DNA from: Puccinia triticina
Taxonomy: Eukaryota > Basidiomycota > Pucciniomycetes > Pucciniales > Pucciniaceae
Assembly (NCBI RefSeq): GCF_026914185.1
Contig: NC_070571.1
Coordinates: forward strand, 1,612,001-1,676,000
Reading direction: 5' to 3'
Length of the DNA stretch: 64,000 bases
Shown: positions 46,544 through 58,384 of the stretch, in pieces
Position numbering within the stretch: the first letter of the stretch is position 1
Layout: each line of letters opens with the position of its first letter
Program-made: the position numbers and the translations under genes
Notes under the pieces: generated by a model
Told to the model about the DNA's origin: nothing
What the model saw: only the letters and a program-made list of their open reading frames with translations
Databases searched by the model: none

Positions 46544-48145
46544 CTAGAAGACAAAAGGGATGATAGATTTCCAATGAGAGGGTACTTGGCCTTTGAATTC
46601 AACCCGATAGTTTTTAAGTTTCTTGGCCGACCAAATCGCCATCTGGATGAAGCTGATCAAGCTGAACAAACAACCTGACCAATGAAATCCGACCAAGGCG
46701 GTGTAGGAAAACCAAGCAAGGGTTTCGAAAGAGTAATTCGGACAGGATACTAGGTCGAACCCATATCCTCCGATCGGCAATGATCTCTTCTTACTTCCGG
46801 CCGGCCTCAGTGACCTTAGATGTAAATGAACGAGTAGATTCGAGACTTCTGCATACTGGTTTTTGTTATTGGCGTGTTGGTACAAGTCATGCTGAGGTTA
46901 GACGCTTCTTTCTTAGATAGACAAAGCAAGGAAACAAAACTTACGGCCCATATGGCCGACCATGAATATAACCAAAGGGAGGAGTTGAGGAGGGTCCCTT
47001 GGGTCTTGACGGCTGAGGAAGCATTGCCGTATATCGGACCAGCGAGCAACAATCCAGAAAGGACCCAATAATGAAACGAGCTATTTCACGAGCCCAAGCA
47101 AAAGACGCAAAAAAAAGTCATTAAGCAGTCGGACTTAAACAACGATTAAATGTTTTGAGACTTTATGTAGACTCACTTTTTGAAGATGTTTCGGAATGGC
47201 ATGGTCGCATTTGAAAATCGATGCACACTGTTCAGAGCCATAACACGTTGATCAGTTTTGTGATATTAATTCTTTCCGATGATTTTATGGAAGTGTGTTT
47301 CCTCACAAGATTGTCTCCAGCTCACGCTTCACGAAGTGAGCCATGACCATCCCGAACGCCAAACTGACATGCGTGCAACGCAAATTTGAAGAAAAATCTG
47401 AGATCAGCGTTTTTTTCTTCTGACAAACTATCACATGGTGTGAAATCCAGACAAGCGGATTGAAGTAACGAACTTTTGCAGTCGACTGTGATCGACAGGA
47501 CCTCCATAAAGCAGATTGGAGATCGGATTTGACAGATAAAACAACGGGTGAATTAATAATGGTCCAAACTGTAGAGGTCCGATCAACCGTATATTCAAAA
47601 AGAAATGACAAGTTAGTCGGTGCCACCTCATCAAGAGTTCGGAATTTAATGAGCTGACATATTCGATCAAAAACACCATCCTCCATGCTGGAAAACGGAT
47701 GGACCCGTGTGGGGATCAAGATCCAAGTGAATGGTTGGAGACACAATGTTCTGGTTAGGTGAACGGTCCGTGTACATATGTGAATGGTGAAGGCAAATAT
47801 ACTATACGCAACAAATCTGTGGGCCGAGGTCTTTGAAGACAATCTCGTCGCCTTGTTTCAGACCATAGTCGCCTAGCGATTTCTGGGGATCATCTAGCAC
47901 CTTCTTATCCGCTGTTGTCAGGCGTTGTCTAGAAGGATCAAGCTATCTTTTCAAAAGATGCAGTCAGTCAACTATCTATCCCTTCGTTTGAATTGGTTGT
48001 GAGCTTGACTGACCCGATAGGTTGAGTGGATATATTCTTTGATGTCTTTGACACAAACTTGCGAGAATGATGTGAATTTTTCTAGCTGGATTTCTGAGCT
48101 TTTGACTGGTTTGCTACGAGAATTCAGGATAATGGAAACCGTCAT
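46544..48145 (-). CDS. TSC13: very-long-chain enoyl-CoA reductase TSC13
   Basis: Last enzyme of the ER fatty-acid elongation cycle; reduces trans-2-enoyl-CoA with NADPH for sphingolipid and wax chains. Eight exons give one frame of 325 residues: 48145-48014, 47942-47813, 47687-47659, 47568-47474, 47363-47307, 47227-47177, 47080-46945 and 46891-46544. Lengths sum to a multiple of three and phases match. The N-terminal part is ubiquitin-like (MTVSIILNSRSKPVKSS; LDPSRQRLTTADKKVL) and ends in the family motif DLGPQISWR. Then follow EYFGPLLIHPLFYL, HFVKRELETIFVHRFSNAT, FKNSFHYWVLSG and the steroid-dehydrogenase C-terminal domain (LRSLRPAGSKKR, GYGFDLVSCPNYSFE, YRVEFKGQVP). Hydrophobic spans fit a polytopic ER protein. 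Exon 3 is only 29 nt. The first-intron donors are standard; intron 2 starts GTTGCG, which is unusual. Confidence 0.93.
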
Positions 48146-50205
48146 GGTTGACTGGAGGAAGGGGTATCCGTACGGTCTCGTTTTCGACTTGACTGCTGTT
48201 GCTGGTTGGGTGAGTGAGACGGAAGAAAGCGAATGCGACAGGTGATGGTGTGTGGGTGATATTATAGTCTTGGTTCACACTAGGGGCAATCGACAGCAAA
48301 CCCCAACAACTCAAACCTCAACAGACTCAACCAAACCGCATACATACACACCGCTGGAGCGGAGCTGGTGGGGAACATAACCCGCGATCACTTGTTTATC
48401 TTATCAGGTCATGTTAGACCCATAACGGGGATTAGGAGAACAGCCATGGACAAAGATGACAGGAGACCAGCCGGCAACCACTCCCAACCGTACTCTCCAT
48501 CCCTTCATCATCCAACTGGAAAGTCAAAGTGAGCCAGTACAACGTCTCAGACCATGTCTTCAAACACTGGAGGACTTCCCGTCGACTAAAATGCTTAATC
48601 CAGAGGGACAGGCTACTGGTGAAAGTTGATTGAGATCGAGTTTTCACCAGCAAGCAAGGTTTAGCAGGCCCCTCTAAATCAAGCCTTTTAGGCGACGGGA
48701 AGTCCGCCACTACTTAACATATTTGGCCTCTGGGTGTCATCTGATTCACAATGTATAAATTGAACCATTATGGGAACCAAATCAGAAGTTCTGATAAACC
48801 TATCCTGGATCTCAGCTAGAGGAGTGGAATCAGGTGAGGCAATCTATGTGGGCCAATTAGATAACCCCAATTTGCCTGCTGAGAGTAGAACTTGAGGAGT
48901 GATTTTTTTGTGGCAGTACTTTGATGCAGTATATTAAAGTGTACAAAACCACTCCCAATATTCCAGCAAGTTGGAGTACTCTGGACTTGAGTGCAGACCT
49001 TCATTATGGGTATTCACAATACTTGCAAGAAAATGTCAAGCAACTGCAAGCAGTTGACATGCAAGGACTCCAAGCAAGCTTGTGGTATTACACATGCATT
49101 TGTCAAGGCTTACTGTTGACCAGGCTCCAATGCAGTCACTGTCACTGTGCAGAAAAAGCTTATGTGTGTTTGGGTGCTGGAACAGCAGTTCCACATCAGT
49201 AACCCGCATGTCAACTGCTAGTAGTTAAGTGAGTCTTTCTTCAGAGGGTTGTTATAGTGCACAATGTCAAATCAAATCTGCACTTGAAAAAAGATGGTTG
49301 TTACTTATACTAAGTAGGGGGCAAGTGAATTTTACAACATATGCCTTTAATCAGACACCCTCATGTAAAGGGTACTGTGTGTAAAACTACGTGTAAATTT
49401 ACTTGCATGCAATTTTACATTGAATTCATACAAAATGACCTAATGTAAATGAAAAAGTGTGAAAACACCCCTGTGCTCCCGCATTGGGTAATTTCTGAAA
49501 ACTTGAGCAAGACTGGAAGATATTTATGTCTGGTTGTCCTGCTTCCAGTTGATCCTATGTATCTTGAGGCCTGAGTGTCAAGACTGTAAATCTGAAAAAT
49601 TTGGAAAGACTGGAAGATATTTATTTCTTTGGAGTAACAATCCTAACAGGGTCTAACTAGCTACAAGCTTACTGTGAGAAATGTGGGAAAGAGTTAACTG
49701 GAAGCAGGGCGAGTGGCTGGTACTGTTTTGGGGGAAGTGTGATGTGAAGATGTTGGGGAGGGAGCTGAGTTGCCAATGATCTACATGAGGTCATTGCGCT
49801 GTTACTTTAGCAACTCCTTACTCACTCAAATCTTCATGGAGTAGGATTCTCTTACTTGGCCGGGTATTAACCTTGCTTTGGCCTAGCTGATGCAGTCTGA
49901 TAAAGATGTGCCTCCAACATTGTCTAAAAAACATTTTTACTGGTCAGCATCTCCTGTGCACAAACTTTCTGTCTAGTAGCGGGCTCAACTACTCACTCTT
50001 GTCCATTCCTTTTTGGTTGGACGTGATTGTAGTTTGGGTCTCTTTCTTGAGTTCTGTTGCTACAAGTAATGTGGTCAAGCTGTCAGCTACAACTGTACTC
50101 AATTGCTCACCTGTGGTATTAGATGAGATTTGGTCCAGTAACAACAATCAATGGAGTTTGTCCGTTTTTCCAATCTTGCTGTTCTTGGAGGATGTACCTG
50201 TTAAA
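48146..50205. other. gene-poor interval
   Basis: Upstream region of TSC13, a hairpin element at 48572-48705, and AT-rich DNA with no supported gene. Confidence 0.5.
48572..48705. mobile_element. hairpin MITE
   Basis: Left arm starts GGACTTCCCGTCG and continues through CTAAAA, GCTT, AGAGGG and CTGGTGAAA. The right arm repeats these words inverted, so almost the whole 134 bp can fold on itself with scattered mismatches. No coding capacity. No clear target duplication found. Confidence 0.65.
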
Positions 50206-50368
50206 GTCAAGTCTCTATTAACCCATACCGCTTGCTGGAATGGGTTAAGAGAGACTATGGGTTAATAAGTTGCATTTACCAGCCATTTTGCAATTCGGGT
50301 GGACAACTCTCTGATGGGTTAATAGGGAGTATGGTTTAATAGTTATATGGGCTAATAAGGACTCAACT
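50206..50368. mobile_element. small TIR element, pogo/Tigger-like ends
   Basis: Left end GTCAAGTCTCTATTAACCCA; right end, inverted, AGTTGAGTCCTTATTAGCCC. In between are more ATGGGTTAAT words in both orientations. The AGTTGAGTCC...TATTA-CCCA pattern recalls pogo-type terminal repeats. No transposase in it. Confidence 0.5.
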
Positions 50369-51420
50369 GTATCATCAATTCTGATGGATTCAGTTTGCCA
50401 CCTGTGCAAGAAGCTTGGGCTGCGTAAACAGGTTCACTTTGCTTACCAGATTCCACAGCTTTTGCAGTTTGCATCACTTTCCTGAGATTGTGCAACTTGC
50501 CAAGGTCTGTATTCTTACAATTTCACATCCTGTGCGCGCACAGCTTTGTTCCAAATGCATGCAAATACACATATTGGCCCAAAAAGATATAGATTTGCAA
50601 ACTTGTGAGAGAATGTTAATGTGTGCAGTTCATCCTCACCCATCCGGTGTGGTAGACGCTTTAGTTCTGGATGGAAAAATTCAAAAATTTCTAGTTTACA
50701 TATGTAGTGTTACATTAAACCGTCTTTTGATACACACACTCCCTTCAGTTTACATACACAGTTTTACAAAACTGCATGCGTATAGCTTACATACTACCCT
50801 TTTACATATATATGTGGCTGCATAGCAACCAGCCAGCCTCATATGCAGCTGTGTAGCAACCACAAGCCACTTATTACAGTAACTCAGCAGCCACAAGCCA
50901 CTTATTACAGTAACCTAGCAACCACAGGCCACATTAATAAAGCGGCATAGTAACCATGGGGCTGTGCAAGTCACTCAAGCAGACTACACAGCAATACAGA
51001 AAGCTGTGCAGGTCACTTGAGAAGACTCCATAGCAACCAGGGGGCTGTGTAAGCCACACTTGTAACTAGATCACCAGCTAAATTTGCTCATGTATACAAT
51101 GCCACACTGTACATAGCTGTATTTGCACAGAATTTGTAAAGGCACACCAGCCAAAACCCCTCATGTACATAGACCACCAGCATAAATGCCTCACATTTTC
51201 CTATATAAGGAGAGGCTCTCTCCTCCTTTTTCCTCCATGGAATTGAATGAAGGAGATCATTCCCCCCACGAGATTCAAATAAATTATCACCCTCACACTC
51301 TCTGCCACATAATAAAATACTAGCTTTATATTTTGAAATACACAGTCCATTGTGAGCCTCTTGTGAGAAAATTATTCAACTACACTAGACCACTGTCTTC
51401 TTGCTTCCAGCCTAGCTGGG
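50369..51420 (+). repeat. solo-LTR-like region with retroelement promoter
   Basis: The block CCACCAGC-(A/T)AAAT-CCTCACATTTT followed by CTATATAAGGAG (51174-51212) matches the promoter block of the nested LTR at 34.8 kb, including a doubled CACCAGC unit just upstream. A 31-bp tandem duplication (CCACAAGCCACTTATTACAG at 50860 and 50891) lies in the presumed U3. Outer limits unknown. Confidence 0.5.
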
Positions 51421-52900
51421 GGTGTTGTCAGTCTTTGTCTTTCAGAGAAGCAGGGGTTTCCCCACCCATACTTCTCTAAATTCAGCCATAAGAGGTGCAA
51501 ACCGCTTTTGGAGTCTCACACCGGCCATTTCTCTCCAGATCTACCAACACACTACCATCTGCTGCAGTCCTCCTTGCATTTACCAGAAATTCCTGCTCCC
51601 CCAACCATGATCTCCTCCTATTTGGATTGTTGTATGGCAAGGCATAATATGGAAAAAGCAAAGCAAGTATTTCTCCCCTCCTCTATTTTCATTGACTATT
51701 CCTTGTCTCTCACCATCCCAATCCATGAGCCTCTTGGCCAACAATCCTACTATTCTTCCATTATCCACAGGGAAAAACACACATGCAAGATTGGTCAGCT
51801 GCATTCCTGGTAGTACAGTTGCAGTAGTCATTCGCTGACTCAAGCTTTTTGGAGGCCCCAATTGGGGAGCCCGGATTTTTTCACAAAATATTAGGGGTCC
51901 TGAGGGGGCCACAGGTGGTCAGGGTTGGCTGGACGTCAAACTTTGGAGAGAATAATGTGAGGAAGCAAAGTTTGGCTTTCTTCTGTAGAACCTATCAGAT
52001 AAAAATGGCCTTGAGAAAAGCATCACAAGCTCAGCGGAAGAGGATACAAGAAGAGAAATCACCAACACCACAAAGAAACTATCCAAGAAAAAAAGCCACT
52101 GCCAAAATCCGTGCAACAAAACAAATCAGCAATAATGACCACACTTCTCTGAACCAAGTCATTTACATAGATGTGCCTATGAAACATAAAAATATGGCTT
52201 TATAAAATGCTTGGACCCCATAGAATATACATAAGTCCATACCTATGGGCTTACAGTATGTACATATGCCCGGGTCCCAATTGAGGGGACCCAAAAACAT
52301 GAAACATTTTTTTGGCTGGAGCAATCACCAAGCCAAGATAGATTTGAAATGTACAACCTCCAAAGACCCCAAAAATGTGGTCAAGGTGAGGTTGGGGCCT
52401 AAACTTGACCACATACTACACTCTCAGGTTGGGCTCGCGTCTGGTTGTCAACTTTTGCTTGCGGGTTTGACCTGATGGATGACCAGCACAACTGTATTGG
52501 TGGGTCCTAACCAAACACCAGCTGGGTGATGTACTCCTGAAAATGGATACCCCAGGTGGATGTTTTTTTTTATCAAAGCATTGCTAACATTGCTCACAGA
52601 AACCCCCAAGCAGGGCCAAACCTCACTTTTTCTCAAATGCAGGTGTAGTTGTATCTGTTGTACCACACAGACAGACCAAGTGGGGTCCATATCAAACCAG
52701 TGAAGGCAGTCTCCTTGGTGGTATTTCATCCCAATCTTGCTACCTTTAAATGTAAGTGGTGCTTGGTTTGTATTGGGTTTTTTTATTTTCTAAAAATCCT
52801 TCCCCTTCACTGGAGCAAGGCTGACTTCTTTGAGAAACCTGTCCAAAAAAAAGCACCCCCACTAGAGGATAATGACAAGTGACATCATGCCAGCTCCAGC
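51421..52900. other. no supported gene
   Basis: A 118-codon frame at 51849-52205 with a Lys/Arg-rich half has no start context or homologous motif that I recognise. The remainder is repetitive-looking AT-rich DNA. Confidence 0.4.
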
Positions 52901-52907
52901 GGGCTAC

Positions 52908-52950
52908 CCACCATCTACCCACCATCTACCCATCATCTACCCACCATATA
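52908..52950 (+). repeat. 11-bp tandem repeat
   Basis: About four copies of CTACCCACCAT in a row. Confidence 0.85.
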
Positions 52951-52984
52951 ACCAGTTTAAGAATTTCCACAGGAGATCCTCAGT

Positions 52985-53915
52985 TTTTGCTGGGCACCAC
53001 TGATCCCCATTTCTGGTCAGCTGATACTCAGCTTTAGCTCCCAGCTTATGCTCAGCTTTGGTGCCCAGCTCATGCTCAGCTTTGTTGCCCAGATCAGAAC
53101 CAGTCCTAGCCCAGCTTATTTTCAGCTTTATTCCAGTCATGGCTCAGCTTAGACTCAGATTAGGACTATCATTGGCCCAGCCAATGCTCAGCTTTGGACC
53201 AGTATTGGCTCAGCTGATTTTCAGCTTTGGATAAATCTTGGCCCAGCCAATGCTCAGATTCTGAGTCTGACCACTCCTGTAACAGCTTATGCTCATCTGT
53301 GGACCAGCCTTGGCTCAGCTGATGCTCAGCTGTGGACCAACCTTGGCTAAGACAATGCTCAGCTGTGGACCAGCCTTGGCTCAGCTGATGCTCAGCTGTG
53401 GACCAGCCTTGGCTCAGCTGATGCTCAGCTGTGGACCAGCCTTGGCTCAGCTGATGCTCAGATGGGGACCAGCCTTGGCTCAGCTGATGCTCAGCTGTTG
53501 AACAGCCTTGGCTCAGGTGATATTAATCTTTTGAATAGTCTCAAAAAATTTGATACTCAGTTTTGGAACAGCCTTGGCTCAGCCAATGCCCAGATTTGTA
53601 CCGGCATTGGCTCAGCCGATGCTCAGCTTTTGAAAAATTTTGGCCCACCTGGTGTTAATCTTTGGAACAGTATTGTCCCAGCTGATCCTAAGCTCTGCAC
53701 AAGCCTTTTCCAAGATGATGCTCAGCTTTGGACCATTGTTGGCTAAGCTGATGCTCAGATTTGGAATATTCCTGGTCCAGCTGACACTTGGATTTGTTTC
53801 AGGCTTGGAATATCCAATGCTCAGCTGTGGCCCAGGCTCAGCCAATGCTCAGCTTTGGCCCAGGCTCAGTCAATGCCTACTGCTCAGCTGTTCCTGGGAA
53901 AAAATTAGGATCAGC
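52985..53915 (+). repeat. minisatellite, about 33-bp unit
   Basis: The clearest units (53300-53510) are GACCAGCCTTGGCTCAGCTG followed by ATGCTCAGCTGTG, 33 bp. Outwards the copies become degenerate but keep TGGCTCAGC-GATGCTCAG. Because 33 is a multiple of three, one frame stays open and encodes an 11-residue repeat. I do not regard it as a gene, as no start, flanking coding sequence or splice context supports it. Confidence 0.9.
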
Positions 53916-53929
53916 TGACTGTACCACAT

Positions 53930-55130
53930 TGAGTGCTCTGGTGCAGTCCTGCAAGCTCTACAAGTGCTGGTGGAGCAGACTTGGAGCAGTGCTGGAGTAG
54001 CTCTGGAGCAGAAACCAAAGCTGCATCATGTCACTTGCCATCAAGTGACTATTTTTTTTTCCTGGTGAACATGCACCCCCAATAGAGCAAAAAACCAGCT
54101 TAAAGATAAGGACCAAGTGGCCAAAGAAAGGTCAAGTAGAAGCTCAGCCATCCCATTGCACTCCTGCATGTGCTGCATTGAGCAGACATTCTACGCCGCT
54201 AGCCCTATATAAATTGCCACACCGCAAACACCACCAAGGTGGAAAAATATCAAGGGCTGGTAGTTTTGACAACACTGGTAGGAGTGTAGTTTGCGAGTTG
54301 ATTCATCTCAAAGCTTGATCAATTCTGATGATTCTTGGGTGGTCTGAGTGAGAGTATCAGATGAGTTATGGGTGGCACCGCGGTTCCACTTATTGGTTTT
54401 CTTCTGCACCTCTGTCTGTGGGGGCTCGCTGAGTGTCAGGGCGCGTCTCTGAAGTGGCGATGCCCTGAATGCAAACAGAAAAAGGGTGAGCTCCTGAAGA
54501 GTAAAACACACTTGACTCGACCGCGGTGCGGGAGGAGGAAATCCGCGCCTCTTGTGAGAGGGGCTGGTAGAGCTTAGAGCTGTACCTGAATCTACTGAGG
54601 AGATTTGTAAAAGGGACTCAAGTGTACCTTAAAGGTAGCGAGTAGGCCATATTGGCGAGCAAAGTAGGGGAAGAGGCGGAGTTGGGATGTCTTGAGGAGT
54701 GATAAAGATGAAAGGGGAAAATAAATGAAATGAGATCTAAAATATAAAAGCCCTGGTTGTTTTTTGGACAAGGATGGTGGGCTTGGTAATCTCTATAATA
54801 ATCTGAGGAACCTCCTTTTGCTTGGAGGTCCCAGGTCTTTATAGCCTAGGAAACTGGACACTTGTACGCTTCATGTCCTCACGGTATTCTTGTTTGATCA
54901 CAATCCACGGGTAGAACATTTGCGCGTTTGTGCTCACTCAAGCACAACAGCCAGTGAGAATCACCTAGCCAAGCCTGAAAACCAACAGCAGGGATTCACA
55001 TCTGGTTGAATCCCCAGCTTATTTTTGCTTATGCGCGCACACATCATCTGTCATGCGTGTTGTGCCCAGAATAGCATTTGGCGCGCACCCGTCTTCTGTG
55101 GCTCATGTTGTGTCAGCATTGGCACTGTCT
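53930..55130. other. no supported gene
   Basis: Spacer between the minisatellite and the 55-kb pseudogene. A short plus-strand frame at 54368-54577 (Cys-containing) is unsupported. Confidence 0.4.
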
Positions 55131-55700
55131 GGACTAGCCAATGGCTGACACTGAGTGCATGAGTTTGGAAGATGACATATGCTGAGAGAACATCAAGAAT
55201 GAGATTTAGGAAATCATGGAGAACATTGAAAGAATGAGATCACTGGGGTTCTTGAGTTTCTGAGGTAAGATTTTCTTTGGCAGACTCAAAGCTGGAGGTG
55301 CAGCTTTTAATGGCCTTGATGTATTGAAGTAATTGCACACCTTGAATGATTTAATTTTTAATCTGGTGGCTTGTGGGGACAGGTGGCTTGTACAGACTAT
55401 TGGCCATGATCTTAACAGAAGAGGCAACACGCTTTGCCCACTCTGAAATGGAGGTTTTGGTAGGGTGCGCAATTCAATAAAGGAAACAGACTAGAGTTGA
55501 TTTGGGATATGGTGTCTTTGCAGCAGTGGAGATGTAGGATTGGGGCGGAATGGATTTGTCCTTGTTTCCAAATGTGGCAAGCAAGCTGTGGTGGCCCCTC
55601 TGGCTATCTTGCCATTGCCAGCATTGGTGTAGAAATAAAGGTTGGTCACAGTAAGAAATGTCCGTGTCTGCCTTCTTCAAGAATGTTTTACCTGGGCTTG
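55131..55700 (-). pseudogene. decayed paralogue of the 3.06-5.6 kb gene
   Basis: Translated in shifting frames, the minus strand gives the same order of motifs as the last exon of the 3.06-5.6 kb gene. ATFGNKDKSIPPQ matches TSFGDKDNNLPQG. YPKSTLVCFLY matches HPKSTLVQCLT. SEWAKRVASSVKIMANSLYK matches IEWARIIASSVELIAENLFK. GVQLLQYIKAIKSCTSSF matches AVEALQYLDRVKNSSSSF. FNVLHDFLNLILDVLSAYVI matches VNVLHHFRNVIIDVIMAYII. Stops and frame changes interrupt it. It documents a repeated gene family and confirms the coding nature of the intact copy. Confidence 0.75.
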
Positions 55701-56129
55701 AGTGATTATCAATGACGTCTGCTCCGCACTGCTACATTCCACTAATCTTCAGCGCTCCACAATGAGCCTGATCTTTAGCATAAGAATCCGTGTGTAGTGG
55801 AGCTATGCACTCTGCAAGCACAAAGTCTGCAATAGAAAGTAAAAAATTAGAGTCACATAAAACTCTTCTAATGATCTAAATACCTTCCGTAAGTGTAAGT
55901 ACAATGATGAGTAGTAAGTGAGATGATGAAAAGGAAAGAGAAGAGAAACTGTGAACCCTTCTCCCCCCTCCCCTCCACATTTTTCTGCTTCCATTCCCAC
56001 CCAAATTGGAACCATGAAAATTTCTTGAAGTAATCTGCCATCTCTGCCCGACTGCTATACTCCTAGGCTCTTCTCCTCTCCAATGCTTGACCTCCCATGT
56101 TATCTTTCTATCCCCCAACAGTAATCAGA

Positions 56130-56338
56130 GTACAGGTCCTGATCAAGCAAGGTGGACATTTGGTGTCTTTTTTGTGGCTTCCAAATGGTTGTAAGATCAC
56201 AAGAACAATCAAGTTGAGTATGTGAGCAAAACATTGGATCCATTAGCCTTCACCTTTGAACCTAGGTTCTTTGAAAGATTTGATGGCTTCAATCATCTTC
56301 TGGTTGTTTGAAGCATTGTCAGTGACAATCCTATGTAT
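56130..56338 (-). pseudogene. hAT transposase remnant, exon 2 side
   Basis: The frame from 56338 reads IHRIVTDNASNNQKMIEAI then KSFKEPRFKGEG. After a TAA at 56243-56245 the same frame gives IQCFAHILNLIVLVIL. The TDNASNN and CFAHILNL words are signatures of hAT transposases. The exon joins, in phase, to 63806-63913 across a 7.47-kb gap that looks like an enlarged intron (GTATGC donor, GTGTAG acceptor). Confidence 0.75.
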
Positions 56339-56498
56339 CTACACAGCGGGGCAAATCGAGAATTGGCGGCGCGCCCCGCGGGTGTCACAGCCTCAAAGTG
56401 CCACTTGCGCGCCCCCAAAACGCCACACTCGCGCCCCAACAGTGAGCGCTCCCTGAACGCACCCAGGGCTACCCAGGGTCTCCCCTGGGGCCGGTGGC
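56339..56498. repeat. GC-rich insert, left part
   Basis: GC-rich sequence inside the hAT intron. Its last 54 bp are the start of the 162-bp unit continued after the Copia element. Confidence 0.6.
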
Positions 56499-56630
56499 TG
56501 ATGTGGATGAACCCGGAAAAAACAGATATATTGGATGAGGAACAAGCTCTGCAGCTTGTTCCCGACTCAAATATGGTCTCGAGGGCTGGCGAGTGTCACA
56601 GACTGTAACCTGACATGTCAGGTTACAACA
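56499..56630 (-). repeat. Copia 3' LTR (132 bp)
   Basis: TGATGTGG...GGTTACAACA on the plus strand. Contains two short hairpins (ACAAGCTCTGCAGCTTGT and GTAACCTGACATGTCAGGTT). Identical to the other LTR. Confidence 0.95.
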
Positions 56631-56643
56631 CCCACCCCCTCGC
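56631..56643 (-). other. Copia polypurine tract
   Basis: Minus strand GCGAGGGGGTGGG directly next to the 3' LTR. Confidence 0.65.
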
Positions 56644-56684
56644 CCAGACTCGAGACCCTACATACAAACTGGTCTACTCATATG

Positions 56685-56806
56685 GGTGAGAAAGAAAAAA
56701 AAGGAGGAAAGAAAAGAAAAAAAATTAAGAGACAAGGAGAGAGAAAGAAAAAGAAAAAATAAGAAATAAAAAAGGAAGAGAAGTAAGAGAAGAAGAAAAA
56801 AAATTA
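56685..56806 (+). repeat. purine-rich low-complexity tract
   Basis: Almost only A and G (AAAGAAAAAGAAG-type words) in the element's 3' untranslated part. Confidence 0.8.
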
Positions 56807-58366
56807 ACCAGGCCGCAAAAGATGTCCTCTCATTTTTCGAAACAATTCAGGCGGCAGACTTTTAGTGAACACATCTGCTTTCTGATCCTTGGTGGGGACC
56901 CAAGTCAAAGTCGTCAGTTTCTTGTAAAGCGCCTCATTAGTAATATAGAAATCCCTGTCTGTGTGTCGTGTTCTCTTGTTTGATGAATCATCCGTACCTA
57001 CCCGCACCGCCGACTGGTTGTCGCAGTAAAGATGCCCTACAAAATCAGTTTTCAGGACATCTCAAAGTAGGTGTTGGATCCAAAGCGTGTGTCGTGTCGC
57101 AGCTCCAAGTGCCATGTATTCTGCATGGCACGTAGAAGCTGCGACAGAAGTTTGTCGACGTGCTACCCATAAGACCGGACAACCTAGAAACAGAATCAAG
57201 ACGCCGTAGGATGATTGCAAGAACTCTCTGCCCCAAGACGCGTCACAGTAAGTTTTCAGCGCCTTTGGGTCTCTGTCTGGAAAAAGGCATAAACGTTGTT
57301 CAGTACTACCCGCTATATAATTGACCAGATGTCGAACACCTTTCCAGTGTTGTACACCCGGCTTAGCCAAAAAACGCGCCAGGTAATTGACTGAAAAAGA
57401 AATGTCTGGTCTAGTCCCTACAGCTAGGTAGCTCATCATCCCAAGGATGTGTAGGTATTTCGACGAACCAGAGGCATCACCATCCTCTGTTACTGCGTTG
57501 AAACTCGGAGGCAGAGGTGTTTTCGCCGTTTGAACACCATCCCATTCCTCTTCTAACAAGGCGTTGATAAGCTTCGGCTGTGAGAGGACAAAACCTTCCG
57601 GCGTACGCTGAATATTGACACCTATAATTGAGTCCAGTTGATTGGACCATTTAATCTTCAGGACGTCCTTAAGATCTAATTCCAATTTTCGCAGGAGGTC
57701 CTTGTTGGAAGCCGTCACGACCCCATCATCTACATGCACCCATATTACTCCAGTCTCCGTTTTATGACGCAAGATATAGAGGCTGTTATCATACTGAGAC
57801 GGAGAGTACCCTAGTTTGTCCAGAATACCGCGTAAGTGAAGCCACCAGCACCGGGCTGCCTGTCGCGTCCCATACAATGCTTTCTTAAGTTTGAAAGCAT
57901 GCCCTGCTGGTAGATCAACTCCCTCTGGAGGCTTGACCCAGACCTCTTCATCTATAGGGGAGTTCAAATAGGCCGCAACAAAGTCGAAACTGTGCACACG
58001 CCAATTGAAACGCGCCGCAATGTTCAGGAGGAGCCGTAGCGCCACGAAAGTAGCTGTCGGAGCAAAGGTTTCATTGAAGTCCTGCCCAGCAACCTGGCGG
58101 AAACCTTTCGCAACATATCTTGCTTTATATCGCGTTGTACCTCCATCTGCCCCAGACTTTTTTGCAAATACCCATCTCCCATCCAGTGCCTTCTTCCCTT
58201 CCGGCATGAGTTGCGACACCCAGACATCCATCTGCAACAGATTGGATAGTTCCTCTGAGATAGCGTTAGACCAATCTGCTTTCTCTGACGACTTCATCGC
58301 CTGTTTGAAGGTCTTTGGAATATCTACACCATAAAAGGAGCATGTCTGAAGGACAGCGTCGACCAA
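56804..58366 (-). pseudogene. Copia pol, reverse transcriptase and RNase H
   Basis: RT: DVWVSQLMPEGKKALDGRWV, KARYVAKGFRQ, DFNETFAPTATF, FDFVAAYLNSPIDEEVWV, LKKALYGTRQAARCWW and the catalytic IWVHVDDGVV (HVDD in place of the usual YVDD). RNase H: YCDASWG and ASTCHAEYMALGAATRH. A TGA at 57062-57064 interrupts just before the last RNase H segment, which continues in frame as HLYCDNQSAVRVG, NKRTRHTD and VPTKDQKADVFTKSLP. The upstream end is cut from integrase by a TAA at 58385. Confidence 0.9.
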
Positions 58367-58384
58367 AAACTCCTGGTTGTCAAA

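Noticed and set aside
49906..50265. 119-codon hydrophobic frame
   Set aside because: Ends inside the TIR element, no motif, probably a chance frame.
50860..50930. Possible CRISPR-like array
   Set aside because: Two adjacent copies without unique spacers, in a eukaryotic LTR-like region; a simple tandem duplication.
53289..53501. Repeat protein encoded by the minisatellite
   Set aside because: The frame is open only because the unit length is a multiple of three; no start context, flanking coding sequence or splice sites.
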